A DNA stretch of 64,000 nt from Ceratorhiza oryzae-sativae. Taxonomy: Eukaryota > Basidiomycota > Agaricomycetes > Cantharellales > Ceratobasidiaceae. The position numbers and the translations under genes are program-made. The stretch lies in NCBI GenBank assembly GCA_030998015.1, contig JARWMV010000238.1, forward strand, positions 372,001 to 436,000, read 5' to 3'. A model generated the notes under the pieces. That model was not told where the DNA came from and did not search any database. It saw only the letters and a list, made by a program, of their open reading frames with translations. Of this stretch, positions 31,905-43,391 are shown piece by piece; the first letter of the stretch is position 1; every line of letters starts with the position of its first letter.

Positions 31905-33092
31905 TTAAAATATCAATGAGGGCATCCATTCCAAGTCAGATATGTCAGAGCCAGCATAGTTATCCTCATCGTCACTTTCGTATAGCCCACCAGGATGATC
32001 TGGGATCCAATGGCGACCGATACCAACACTCGCCATGATAGCTTGCATCATAGCCCCTCAGTGGTAACTCTCCGAGACGCACTCATCTTGGATTTGTGCT
32101 TCTCCATCATTGCGTCCACCCCCTCGTCGAATACATATGTAGTCCCGTCATCGTTTTGGTGCTGATAAAAGCAGTCTTTCCCATAGGGACAAAACCGCTT
32201 CTCTGCTGGACTGGCAGTAAAATACCTGCAATAAGAGTAAGGCGAGTCTAAAAGAATCAGAGATATCTCCTCATACCTGCAAGGAATTTTACCCAGGGTG
32301 GCTTTGTATCCCTCAACACACTTGTGGCGCTCGGGAGAGTCTTTCGGACTAAAACGACTTGACGGTGTAATGAACTTGGACGGGGCACGACACACGGGGC
32401 ACGTTTTGTTGGTGTTCGAAATTACTACATCAGCATCTAGGCGAGAAATCCTCAGTGATCAATACGAGCTTCATTTCGTTGCGAAATTGCACTAATCTAC
32501 CTTTGCCTTTTGAGCTTCTCCAATCTTTAATACACTATGACAAAATGAACAAGTGCAACGTGGTGAAAAAAGATATCAACTTACACCTAAGCAAAAGACG
32601 TGCGAGCATCCCGCTAGACTGCCTGTGAGTATTTGTGCTTTGCAATTTATTCGCATGGGGCACGCACTAAGCAAACCAAATTGTCGAGGCTCTTCGAAGC
32701 ATATAGAGCACAAGAGTTCTTCGTCTTGCTCGACCTTGGTCGATTCATTACTGGTAGAGGGCCTCTGAGAATCTGGAGTGGCGTGACGATACCAGCACGG
32801 GTCTCCATTTCGACAATGCCCTAGATTCCTTGGTTGTTGGCTTCTGCAACGCTGCGGGGCATTTTTGGCGTACCACTATTATAGAACCTACACAGCTGCT
32901 TAGACTGTTGAGGACTTTGTCCAGGCTCTGCACTGTGCGAGTATCTGAACACGGGGTTGTGGCGGTATTCTCAATAGTTATCCAAAGTGGGCGATACTGT
33001 TACACGCACCGACATGTGCTCCCAGCACGACAACCACCAGGCGATGAAAAATATCGACACACTGACCGTGGTGGCCTTGGTATGGTATTCAT
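31905..33092 (-). CDS. Makorin-type E3 ubiquitin ligase (CCCH-CCCH-RING-CCCH)
   Basis: The ATG at 33092 leads into a first CCCH finger (C-R-Y-F-S-S-P-G-G-C-R-A-G-S-T-C, with Y-R-H after an intron). A second finger is split by an intron (C-R-F-Y-N-S-G / H-C-R-N-G-D-P-C-W-Y-R-H). The RING-HC finger reads L-L-C-S-I-C-F-E-E-P, G-C-S-H-V-F-C-L, W-R-S-S-K-G-K, C-P-V-C-R-A-P-S-K-F and is spread over at least four exons. A third CCCH follows (C-R-Y-F ... C-P-Y-G-K-D-C-F-Y-Q-H). This order is that of makorins, which ubiquitinate RNA-associated targets. The acidic tail ending at 31905 (E-S-D-D-E-D-N-Y-A-G-S-D) fits the same gene, but the join near 32050-32060 is unresolved, as is the phase of the first intron near 33000. 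Architecture is clear; exact exon borders are less so. Confidence 0.8.
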
Positions 33093-33408
33093 GAAGATGG
33101 CAAATCACAAGGTAGATCAATGGAGTATTGGTTCGATGGCGGTCGAACGAAATCAAACCACCCCAGCCACCTCATTGGATAAGGGTCTCGGGTGTAATAG
33201 AGTAAACAGGTCACCATACATACAAATATCCGGATTCTTCACCTGTTGATAGTTTACCGTTTCCTTTGCGTGTCACAGGCGAATATTCTCATTATATATA
33301 ACCACGATCACCAGCAGACGTCACGTAATATTTTTAATTCATTTTAAGCACATGTCCACGTCGATCGTATCTCAAGAGGCCATGAGAACCTATGTTACTC
33401 ATTCCATA

Positions 33409-34842
33409 TTAGTGAAGGTTAGCCCTCAGTTGGAATAAGATACGAACCGCAGATGGCGTAAGGCCAAGCTCTTTCAGCGTTTGAGTGAAGTCTGACCGAG
33501 CAAACACTTTACTGTTTTCAATAATGAATATAGTTGATCATGTCCGGGTCACAAGCGGATACTTGCCGGGGGAATGTTGTGGCAAAAGTTACGGTTTGGG
33601 CTGATATGCTAGGGTTCTGCGACTCAACATAAAGCGCAACTTCATGCAAAGCTGAATGGTATAGAATCAGGTCAATCGTCTCAGAGTTTACGCATAAAGG
33701 CCTACTGCTATCGCTATCCATTGTGACCACAATAGGCGCACCACCTGAAGCTGGTCGAATTTGAAGCCTAGTATTTTTGGCTCCAGAGCTCTTCTCTCCC
33801 GGGGCAGCCGCGGCCGCACTGGTCGCGCCGCCTACGCCAGCTACGGTGGGCTGCTGATACTCACGGCCCTTGGTCAGACGTTAGCCCAGTAGCGGGTTTT
33901 GTTCAAGATACCCTAGCATACCTCACGCAATGCCTTTTCCTTCGCAGCCTTCTCAGCCCGCGCCTTCTTATCGGCTTCGATTTGTGCGCGGATGGCGGCT
34001 TTCGCCTTTGCGTCGTCGATCTTGTCTGTAAAAGGGATGAAACCTGCGCACTATGGCCTTACTTTTGAGAAATACCTTGCTTCCTCTGTCGAGCCTCCTT
34101 CTCGGCCTCTTTAAGCTTCAGCTGTTCTTTGATCTGGCCCATATCCTGTCCACCCTTCCTCCTAATCAACTCGTTAGCCCTTGCCTCCTTTGCATCTTCC
34201 GCAGCTTTAGCGGCCTTTTTCTCCAGCATACGTGCGCGAAGCTCAGCAAGTTTGGCTTTCTTCTCCTCTTCTGTAAGAGGTTTAATCTGCTGGCTCGCTA
34301 TCAATGATACGCTTATCAAGTGAATAATTTAATAGCATACCTCTTCCGTAGACTCCTCGAATTGATCATGCCCCGACTTCTCCGCGTGAAAGTTGGCCAA
34401 GGCAGTATCTCGGAATACCTTTCCACACTGAGAACATTTAATCGACTAAAGGTAATAGCTTGGTCAGTAAGTAGTAGCTGCGATGTACATAACTCGTGCC
34501 TACCTTGGCTACGCCTTCAGAAGGGCCACCATCGGAAGATGATGCAGCTCCTGCTGGCCCTCCAAAGCGTGCCTGCAACGCTTCCATGTCTTCGTCATCA
34601 TCCTCTCCCCCAACAGCTGGCGCAGAGCGTTGAGTAGCCGTGACACTTCCGAGGTCTGGTACGGGGTTCCCATCGTTTTCGAGAATATGATCCATCGCCG
34701 GCTGCAAACCAGCATTGTTTGTCGCCTTCAAGGCCCCTACACCCAAGATGACGCGTTGTGTCTGGAGAGTGCAACAAAACTTACAATCCACACGGTCTGG
34801 GGCGAATCCCATTGCCAGAAGTTGGTCCCTGTCAGATGCCAT
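33409..34842 (-). CDS. UBA-UBX domain protein (UBXN1/SAKS1-like)
   Basis: Adaptor linking ubiquitinated substrates to Cdc48/p97. Start at 34842. The N-terminal UBA domain (L-L-A-M-G-F-A-P-D-R-V, then W-A-L-K-A-T-N-N-A-G-L-Q-P-A-M-D-H-I after an intron) is followed by an acidic linker. A segment resembling the family's C2H2-like K-C-S-Q-C-G-K-V-F spans the exons near 34400. Next is a long Lys/Glu/Ala coiled region (L-A-E-L-R-A-R-M-L-E-K-K-A-A-K), then the UBX domain: T-R-L-Q-I-R-P, V-T-M-D-S-D-S-T-L-H-E-V-A-L-Y-V, F-A-T-T-F-P-R-K-V-F and T-L-K-E-L-G-L-T-P-S-A-V. The F-P-R joint is made by a GC-AG intron. The stop is at 33409. Exon phases I checked in the UBX part agree to the stop codon. Confidence 0.85.
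33512..33566 (-). other. GC-AG intron in the UBX gene
   Basis: A 55-nt intron with donor GCAAGT and acceptor AACAG. The alternative GT four bases downstream would create a stop at the junction; the GC site restores F-P-R-K-V-F, the core UBX motif. Confidence 0.85.
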
Positions 34843-35873
34843 GATTTTATTTACTAGTGTATCAAGCTACGAACGGGATGATACAGTCCAAGGATGCGGT
34901 TAGGCACAGGAGGAGGTTTCGGCTAAAACCGAATTTGAAATGCGTCAATGAGGGCGCTGCCTGTGCTGGCGAGCAACATGTGGAGCTTGCCAGAGCGCCC
35001 CCCTATACGCCAAGCCGGGCCAAGCAACCACGAACATAACCAACACCGCCGATCTTTCCAAGCACGGTTCCGCCAATATTCAAGAGTTGGGGTAGATCCA
35101 GTTATTCCATCACTAGTGCTCCTACCTTCGGGTCGACATTCAAGCACCTTGGTGAAACATAAACACCGTTGGATTCACCGAGAGAATAGCATAAACGGTC
35201 GAATTTAGCATATAGTTGCATCCACTGTGTGCTACCGATGCTGCCCCTTGTTCGTTCATGTGTGCTGTCATTCCGCCATTCATGCTCTGATGTATGCGCC
35301 TCTCGGAGACCAGTGAATATCGACGGTATCCGCCTTTCCCATTCTCGTCTGTATTCTGATATCGCTCTTGTTCTACCGGTGCGCTTGTGCTATCGGGCCC
35401 CCCTTGAAGTTCGCCTCACCCGTTCCTAGCGGGAACGCGGTACCAGAGGTCGTACAACGAGACATGGAGAATGAAGCTGAGGTCGAAGCCCAAAAAAAGG
35501 CACAGAGACTCGCTCTGCCACATAAAATCACTATTTCGCGCCCTAACGGTCCGTTGTTAAAATTCTGCTTCTTGGGTACTATGCAGAATTTGAGACCCCC
35601 CCCCCAACGCGTATACGTCGGATTCGTCTTATGCATGTTTGTAGACCCCTTGGTTTGAGTATATTTGTAGTTTTCACCTGGTGTGGTTAAACTTGTGGTT
35701 GTCAATGCGGAAATATCACTCAGTCCCTCGAGTGCCCCAAATAAATTCGAAAATCAGGTTAATTGGGTGCGTTGATCCTGTGCATTTTCCTAGTAATCGG
35801 GATGATGCAGAAAATGCTGATACTCTAGCATCAGAGTGGGTGTAGTTGAGAGTGAAGTTCGCCATAAGCGCTG
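34843..35873. other. 1-kb spacer between UBX and rhomboid genes
   Basis: Divergent intergenic region. No supportable gene; a 110-codon minus-strand frame at 35373-35705 has no family resemblance. A C9 run lies at 35597-35605. Confidence 0.45.
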
Positions 35874-37524
35874 ATGCTGGGGTGTTCTGGTGTCAACAAC
35901 CCGTCTGTTCCTGCTCATCATGGCGGTTGGGCGGTTAATAACCGGTGGCCTGGGTATCTATCGAGCATGCTCCCTCAGATTTACAAGTCCCGACAATACA
36001 TTTCCCAAACGATTTCTATCGTTTTCGTCGAGAAGAGCCTTCCCTCGTCACGACCTTCATGGACATCGGCAGAACTTTCACTCCCCCGACCATGGCCGCC
36101 CGGTACAACACAGTGTCACTCAAGAACTTGCCATGCCGCCTCTGCTCCGTCCGACAATGGTGAGATCTTGAACCTCCGTGCTATAACCCTAATCGACTAT
36201 ATCTGTCAGTTTGTCATCGGGGTCTCGGGGCTTGCGTATTATGCGGCCGGCACGGCCACGAACCGAGACACTCAGTTTTGGGCTGAAAAAATGGGCGCGG
36301 GCCAATGGTGGAGAGGCTTAATGGTTCCAGGGAGCCCAGAGCTCCAGCGAGCTCGTTTGCTAGATCTCAAATACGTGAGTTCCCAGCAGTTTGAATATGA
36401 GGTTCTACTAATAATTCTACAGAGACTTACAGAGACTCTTACTTCTCTTAGAGACAATACAGCTATACTTCCCAGTGCTGTTCGCCAGTTCATAAACAGG
36501 GGTGCCTATATTGCCGCAAACAACTGGCTAAGTGCGGGAGAGGGGCGTCGCACAACTATCATGATTACTTGTAAGTCGTTGCGTTGCCATGTCTATTAAA
36601 CATCAAAGAATTTACGATACCCTTTCTAGCATTATGTGCTACAGTATTCGTAGCCTGGCAGATTCCGGTGCTGCGATCTTTTATGAGCCGTCACTTCTTG
36701 CATGACCCACTATCTGGCCGATTCCATACCATGGCCACCAGTATATTCAGCCACTCTGCTTTTATGCACTTGGCATTCAACTCTCTTGCCTTGATGTCCT
36801 TCGGTTTGTTCTTGAGCTTTTCGGTTCACGCAAAGCAGGCTGATGCTGATTTGGTTCAGGAACTGCTATGAATACTGTACTCAAGAAACAGCAGGTGTTG
36901 TCGCCCTCGGGTATGCCAGAGTCCACCAGCATGTACCATTTCCTTGCGTTCTTCCTGAGCGGTATGTGATTTTGCCCCTTGTGGTTTAGTGGATTATTAA
37001 CGTATCAATAAAGCCGGACTTTTCTCCTCTTACGTTTCTCATGTTGTATCGACACGAGTACGGCTTCCAATTCTTCTCCGGACACTTTTGTCACACCCGG
37101 CCAGAGTCGACATTACACCTGCTACCGCAGCTAGCATGACGATTGCGCCATCGCTTGGTGCATCTGGAGCTATCTATGCGACAGTGACAGCGTCTGCGCT
37201 CGCGTTCCCGGATGCAAACGTATCCCTCATTTTTCTTCCGTTTGTATCAGTACCTATTGGTGCTGGCGTCGCTGGAATGGTTTGCTTAGACGTTTTGGGT
37301 ATCATTCGCGGGTGGAGGTGAGTAGGCTGAGAAAGCCCTCATATGGCAGCGAATATTGATTTCGGTTCAGGATGTTTGATCACTGGGCTCACCTTGGGGG
37401 TGCAGTTTTTGGAATCGTCTACTACAACTACGGAACCAACTTCTGGGACTGGGTCAGACGACATACACCCGGCTCACACCCCATCCCTCTCGAGAGGTCG
37501 CCCGCCTCACCATTTGACAAATGA
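35874..37524 (+). CDS. Rhomboid intramembrane protease, mitochondrial Pcp1-like
   Basis: Serine protease cleaving within membranes. Conserved elements by exon: F-V-A-W-Q-I-P (first span); then H-F-L-H-D-P, the S-H-S-A-F-M-H-L-A-F-N-S-L-A-L span; then E-S-T-S-M-Y-H-F-L-A-F-F-L-S; then G-A-S-G-A-I-Y-A with the catalytic Ser. After an intron (37318-37370) comes M-F-D-H-W-A-H-L-G-G-A-V-F-G with the catalytic His. It ends P-S-H-P-like I-P-L-E-R-S-P-A-S-P-F-D-K at 37524. The large lumenal-type N-terminus and the His context are like fungal Pcp1/Rbd1, which processes mitochondrial proteins; location is inference. Exons before 36560 are uncertain, and the segment 36840-36900 changes frame without a good intron, so the model is approximate there. 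The start at 35874 is a guess. Confidence 0.8.
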
Positions 37525-37620
37525 TTAAATTATATCACATGTAAATATTGTGCCTACGCTCCCATCTCAATAACATCTGCATTGAAGATTAATACCTAAC
37601 TGTATCTGCATGACGCATCA

Positions 37621-37628
37621 TCACGTGA
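37621..37628. promoter_or_regulatory. CACGTG palindrome upstream of the Nudix gene
   Basis: Perfect TCACGTGA octamer between the rhomboid stop (37524) and the presumed Nudix ATG (37786), one of several CACGTG cores placed close upstream of genes in this window. Confidence 0.5.
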
Positions 37629-37785
37629 AGAGTTCCCTGCTCGATTGCTTCGGCTGGCCGTGTTAGCCGCTTGGTCGGTCACCCCGCATCTATTATCCCC
37701 CCCCTCAGCAGTCTCAGCTCGTAGCGTTCTCACGTCCTCATATTTGTCAATTAGATTCTATTTAAATACATTGGACACTCTCGCT

Positions 37786-39256
37786 ATGCCTCGCAGACCC
37801 GCCAAAATGAGCACAAGGCTAAAGTCTGCGGCTGGCGAGGATTTAATGCTTAAACCTGAATCAAAGACGTAGGTAATGTCGCTAAGTGGTGCATATTTAA
37901 CGCGTTCTCTGATTTGGCGGACCGTTTATCTAGGGCATTGCAACAACTGTTAGATCACAAGCCAGCATATCCCCCGCCAGGGAGACCCAAGCGGTTTCCC
38001 CGCTCACGGCAAGCTGCGGTATTGGTCGCACTTTTTGTAGGGAGACTGGGGGACATTTATGTGCTACTCAGCAGGTGGGTCAGAGTTACGGAATCCGGTA
38101 TAGCATATTGATGTTTCGCTGTAGGCGCTCCGTCGCGCTGCGAACATATGGGGGAGACACGTCGCTCCCTGGAGGAAAGGTGGAACCAAGCGACCTTACC
38201 ATTGAGGACACCGCGGTATGAACTTTAACCCCCAAACACTAAGAAAAGTTCTAACCGCCTACGCAGCGGAGAGAAGCCAGCGAAGAGGCGAGCTTTCTCC
38301 ATTCAACTACATTGACCGCTGTACTGAGTATGATCGTAGATCGGACTTCCAACGGACAAGCGGCGAATACCTCTGCTTTGTATATTAGAACCCTTTTGTA
38401 AGCCCATCGCTCTATTGACGAGCTCATTCCTAACTTGTTGCACCACCAAGTATCAGGAAACAACTTGATCGTTACCCCGTAAGAAACTTCGTCGCTGTGT
38501 GAATTAGAGTGCCCCAACATATTCCCTCAACAGGGTGGTCGTGCTAATCAAAGATCAATCCCTCAAACCAAAACTCAACGCACCGGAAGTAGACTTACTA
38601 TTCACTCACCCGTTGCGAGCTTTTCTATATGAAGAACCACCCATAGAACTCTTCCCCCTCGGGTCCAACCCACCAGCAGATGGGGCCATTCGGTTAACGC
38701 ATCCTCCGCACGCTTCATCCCTTCCCGCGCATCAAGAGTCCCAAGGACACAAAGAGACCAACCACTCCAGACCTAGATTAAAGCCTTCATTCTTTGCAAA
38801 CCGCAAGAGGTTCTCCATCGAAGCGCACAGAGCTAAATCCGACCCGGCGTACCCACCTCCTGAACAACCCGAAGTTGCTCCGTATCATTCACATGTCGAT
38901 GTCGCATGGGGTACGGCGAAAGAACCCGTACGTTTTCATCGCTTCCTTACTGGGCGCGAGGAACAAGGGGTAAAGCCGATTTTCGGACTCACAGCGTGCG
39001 TACAAGCCTTTTCATTTTGGTCAAGGCTAAACCAAGTTTCATGAACAGGGCCATCTTGCTGCACACGGCGATGGTCGCCTATCACCCACAGCAGCCAGAT
39101 TTTGAGGTACTTGCACCAAACCAGAGATCAACCGAAGAGAGGTTTGATACCGCCATGCGGACCGTGCCCGTTCTGCGAGACGCGGCTCGCGCCGAAAAGC
39201 TCAAGGAGTGGGGTCCCTGGGAGAATGATACAACGCCACCCAAGAGCAAGCTGTAA
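37786..39256 (+). CDS. Nudix hydrolase, peroxisomal coenzyme A diphosphatase type (Pcd1-like)
   Basis: Cleaves CoA and derivatives to 3',5'-ADP and phosphopantetheine. The domain begins with A-V-L-V-A-L-F-V near 38020 and continues over an intron with R-S-V-A-L-R-T-Y-G-G-D-T-S-L-P-G-G-K-V-E-P. The Nudix box is completed over two more introns: D-T-A / R-R-E-A-S-E-E / I-G-L-P. The second of these has a GC donor (38288-38339). P-G-G-K with the preceding S-L and the T-A-R-R-E-A-x-E-E-I-G-L pattern is that of CoA-specific members. After C-I-L-E-P-F-L-S-G-N-N-L-I-V-T-P there is a longer C-terminal half with Pro-rich and basic stretches, ending at 39256. The start is uncertain: the ATG at 37786 has a short frame that does not join obviously to the exon at about 37910. 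Confidence 0.85.
38288..38339 (+). other. GC-AG intron inside the Nudix box
   Basis: A 52-nt intron with donor GCGAGC and acceptor TCGTAG. It joins R-E-A-S-E-E to I-G-L-P, the most conserved part of the domain. No GT donor gives this. Confidence 0.85.
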
Positions 39257-39337
39257 TCGGGTGACATTGTTCGCTGGATTTCACAGGGCGCCTATACCAT
39301 GTATATATCTTGATTACACAGTAACAACATGTTCGAC

Positions 39338-41550
39338 TCAGAACACTACAGCAATGCTACTCAATGGCTGGAACCTGATCTGAGCCTGTTGACCGTCATT
39401 CTGTTGCACAACCGTCGCACCAGTTTCAAACAATACCAAATGTACGTTGTGCGAGTTTATCTCGATCTGGGCTTGGACGGAAGCATTATTGAGATTCAGT
39501 GCGATGAGTAGGGTCTTGCCGCCACTTGTCCAAGTTGTCGCATCGATGCGCTGTCCGCTCAAGATCTTGGGACGAGCGACAACGTTGTTTCCCCCAAGAA
39601 TGTAAGAAACAATGGCTGGCAGTGCTCTAGCGAGCGGAGAAACGCTGGGCCGCATGATTGGGTCCTCAGGATGATCGTTCCAAGGCATGATGCCTGTGAC
39701 CATTGATGAATACAGTCGACCCAGCGCATAGGAGAACCTACTTACCTAGACTGCCGTGATTGATTGCCAACAGACTTTGCAAAATTATCTCTTGCGCACT
39801 TGGTCTTCGGGGCCAGTAGCTGTTGAAACACACATCAGGCACGCATACACCCCGGAATCATGGGCGATGCTTTACCTCTCTGGGCCAAATGCCTGTGGCA
39901 CACCCCAAACAGCTGTCTCTCTTCCCCGTCCCTCCCACGTCAGGCGGTTGCGATATGTATCCATGCGGTCAGAAATATCCTCCAACTGGCCCTTGCAATT
40001 GTCACATCCACAGTCTCCGATTTCGGGCGTGCATGGAGTGTTCCAGACTCTGGACCAGGTCGCGTTGATCCCAACAGGGTAGGTATCCTGGAGGATGATT
40101 TGATGGTGCGCGGTATACTCGGTAAAATAATAGTCGCCACAGTTGAGGACCTGTGCGGCTGATAAGTTAGTAGCACTATACTATTGAAGAGGATACACAT
40201 ACCAAAGCGACAGGGTGGTACCCATCCAGCTGATTGATCAAATCTGCTGCCTTTCGAGGCGCATCCAACGCATCCCCCCAACCATCAGGTCTGTGTAAAG
40301 TTAATATGAGTTCTGCGGGCTCAATATACATGCGCTCACTCGTCTGCCGTATACCAAGACAACAAATTCTTCCTCTTTTTAACTGCTTCAACCTGGGCGC
40401 GCACAGCCGTGAGGTTCTTGTAGTCCCTACGCACCATACCCTGAACACCGAAAGAATCACCTCAACAAACTCAAAAGTACCTACCACCTCATATCGTACA
40501 CCAACCATAATCCCAACTCCTCCATACGATCCAACACGAGCTCCAGCGCCGTTGCATTGTCAAATGTTGGAATGGGATGAACCATGTTGAACCTATGTGC
40601 CTAATCAGTCACGCAGCCCGAACACCTCAAGAAGAGAAACAACCCCACCCCTCCTGTTTAATCTCGTCCAAAATCGAAAGGTTCTTGGCCAAGTAATTTC
40701 CAAACGACGTATAAAACCCAAACGGAAACATCGGTTCCTTGGCGCCACTCGAGGGGACCAACCCGCCCGTGCGCCCGTCCATCTGGACAACCCCGCCTAC
40801 GCCATTGGGTACAGACGGTAAGTACTGCACGGTTGAACTAGACTTGAATACTTGGCCACTCTTGACTGATGTAGCGCTACACGACAAGTTGTACGCGTCT
40901 TGGCGGGGCGTTAGGCCGATTTTGACGAAATCAAAGGCGGGAGTTTGGTTCAAGGTGCTAGCATCGAGGGAGAGCGAGACGTTTGAAGCAACGGTATGTC
41001 CGTCGATTTGAGCAGTGACTTCAAAGAGTGTCCCATCTGCGCTAGACGAGTATGGGACGCCTGGTAACGTATTTGCTGTCGATACTGAGAGGAGAATCGA
41101 GCCTTTGGTGTCGAGGCCAGAGACATATGGCTTAAGAGCAGGCCAGCATTCAAATCGAAGCCAAGGCGTAGGCGACGCAGACGGAATCGGAAAGTTTCCG
41201 CCTGGAGACCGAGCAGGTAAACCTGGTCTGAATCAACAATTATTCTGCATATCCAAAGCCATGAACTGAGCGACACTCACTTGTAATACTTTCCACACCT
41301 ACACCACAATGCATCGTTTTAATTAGAAAATCACCAGTGCAGCCTAGGCTTACCAAGTATCTTGCGCGCTAGCACTCGGAACAATCTCCAACGCCCGCCC
41401 TTGCCACATTCCAACCATCGCCCACCGAAATGCCGCAGACGCGGCGAGGGCAAACACAATCGCGACCATCACAGCTCGTCGACCTAGAGCAGAGAGGCCA
41501 ACCGAGGCTGGAGCCCCGTTCGACTTTTTATACCCTTGAGCTTCAGCCAT
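39338..41550 (-). CDS. Membrane-anchored glycoside-hydrolase-like protein
   Basis: Type II membrane protein: a ~25-residue cytoplasmic head, then a span (A-V-M-V-A-I-V-F-A-L-A-A-S-A-A-F) and a large extracellular part. The first ectodomain (about 41220-40630) is beta-rich with a Cys pair and N-glycosylation sites (N-V-S, N-L-S). The second looks like a TIM-barrel hydrolase: M-V-H-P-I-P-T-F-D, M-E-E-L-G-L-W-L-M-Y-D, L-S-W-Y-T-A-D-E-P-D-G-W-G, A-L-V-L-N-C-G-D-Y-Y, and a Cys-rich N-T-P-C-T-P-E-I-G-D-C-G-C-D-N-C segment. A small beta domain ends the protein (I-S-Y-I-L-G-G-N-N-V, L-L-I-A-L-N-L-N-N). The D-E-P-D pair is the likely catalytic site, but I cannot name the GH family; substrate unknown. 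At least seven exons. The stop codon at 39338 is firm; the middle exon borders are approximate. Confidence 0.65.
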
Positions 41551-41917
41551 TTGCTCAGCCTTCGATGGCCTACCGTTGGATAGAAGAGAAGATGAAGGCG
41601 TGAGAGGCCATGTGCTAGCGCCGCATACCCTTACTCAACCGACGTAAACTAAGCCGGAGGCAACCACCTCAGCCGCAGATCGAAGCTAAGCGTATACTGC
41701 TGTTAAAGTAGAAGCAATAAACATAATGCCGAGCTACACCACGTGCCAAAAACTAAACTAGTATTGATCTATTGTAAATTGAATCGTGTATAATATACAT
41801 ACAAAATCCTGTATAAATGCGATGATAATAGAGTTTCTTCTGTCCATGGTTACTCTCCCTGGAATACGCGCGAAGAGGGTATCAACCCGTCAACATCACT
41901 CGACCAACGCAAACATA

Positions 41918-43391
41918 CTACAGCAGGATAGCGCTGAGCACACCAGCACCCAAGGCCGCGGCGACCGAGACTGCACCACTGCCTCCTCCGAGAGCCCCAT
42001 TGGACGAGGTTCCCGTGGCAGTGACAGGACTCGAGCCGATTGTTGCGCTCGGCAAGCTTCCACCGAGCCTGTTCTGCGCCAATGCGTTCGAGCTCAGGTT
42101 TGCGAACCCAACGCTCGGGGGGTTATAGCGGTAGACTGAGTAGACGTTTTTCAGGAATGTGTCGCCGACGATCCACGAGGGTGCAGATCCAGAGAGGCTG
42201 AGCGCGAAAAAGGCACCAACGCACATGGAGCTTGACGCGCGCATGAGCATAAAGTCGGTAGGATTGATAGACCATGTGCGGGAAGAGAATGTCATGGTGA
42301 TCGTGACCGAGGTGGAGCAGGGATAGAGGTAGTAGCCCTGATAGTCGCCCGTGCCAGGCTGAGAGTTGGGAATTTGCGCGAAGATCGCTTGAATGCTAGA
42401 AGCGGGTCCGCCAACGAGGGTGGTGCCTGTGTCGATGGCGGCATTGACGGTTCCGCCAAGAACGTCTACTCCATTTACACCAAGCCCGGTCATGGGGATG
42501 AGCCAGTACGATGCCTGGCCAGAGGGAATGTTGACATAGTCGATATCGCCGGTATATAGGTCGGGATTTGTGCCACCCATCATGAATTCTCCTCCAGGCT
42601 CCAGAGTATTAGCACCATCGACGTTGATGAAGCGTGTAAGGAAAAACGACATGCTGCCTCGGTCATTTGGCCACTCTTAGCCAACGTCTGCCACATGGGA
42701 GTCGCACCCGACGATGCAATAGTGTCCCATCCGAGCCCCAAAAGACCTGAGATAGGATTTGAGAGTAGACCAGATGAGACCTGGTCGGCTAGAGCAAAGG
42801 TCTGGCTATTGACTTGGAAGCCGGCCATCTGGACTGAATCGCTGCCAAGCTCGCCGGCGGCTTGGCCAGACCCATAGCGAATGGCAAATGTCGTAGTGAG
42901 GCTATGCAAAGGTAGGTTGGCGTGGATTCCTTTGTTTGAATTCGATCACGTACTTTTTAAATGTGGAAGACGCAGCAGCGTTAAAGGTAGGGACATTACG
43001 GCAACCTGTGTAGCAGGTTGACGACGCGAGCCAGAGGTCAGACGAGCCTGACAGAGCGTTAGCTTTGACCAGGCAGGTACCAAACAAGCGTACCTGTGTC
43101 AAGGATGACGTTGAAAGCAACTGGGGGTGTACCAACGGCGACAGAGCCGTAATACATCGAGTCGGTTCCCCGATTGACCAGGGCATTTGTCCCACTTGCA
43201 CGCTTGCGTGAAGAGGCTCCATATTTGCCGGTGAGGGACTCTCCCAAGCTCTTTGCCCATGCTGAATCGTGAACCGCACGCTTAGAGGGTTGTCGCCTGG
43301 TTAGGGGCACGGCGATGGGCTTGGGAGGTGCAGGACTGGGTGCAGCGGCCGCGCCGAGAGCGAGCAGGAGGAGTGGGGCAGACCAGATCAT
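41918..43391 (-). CDS. Aspartic protease (pepsin family A1), probably surface-anchored
   Basis: Secreted endopeptidase. Exons: 43391-43094, 43047-42954, 42901-41918. A signal peptide (L-L-L-L-A-L-G-A-A-A-A) and a propeptide with R-R and K-R sites precede the first active-site motif, V-I-L-D-T-G-S-S-D-L-W, split by intron 1. Y-G-S-G-Q-A-A-G and G-L-L-G-L-G-W-D follow. The second active site is A-A-I-D-T-G-T-T-L. The end is V-G-D-T-F-L-K-N-V-Y-S-V-Y, then a Ser/Gly/Thr-rich stalk and a hydrophobic tail (V-A-A-A-L-G-A-G-V-L-S-A-I-L-L), typical of GPI anchoring (yapsin-like). The exons sum to 1376 nt, one base short of whole codons. The frame changes near 42655-42675 between K-S-G-Q and M-S-F-F-L-T-R-F with no possible intron, so one base is missing there, by error or mutation. 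Confidence 0.88.
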
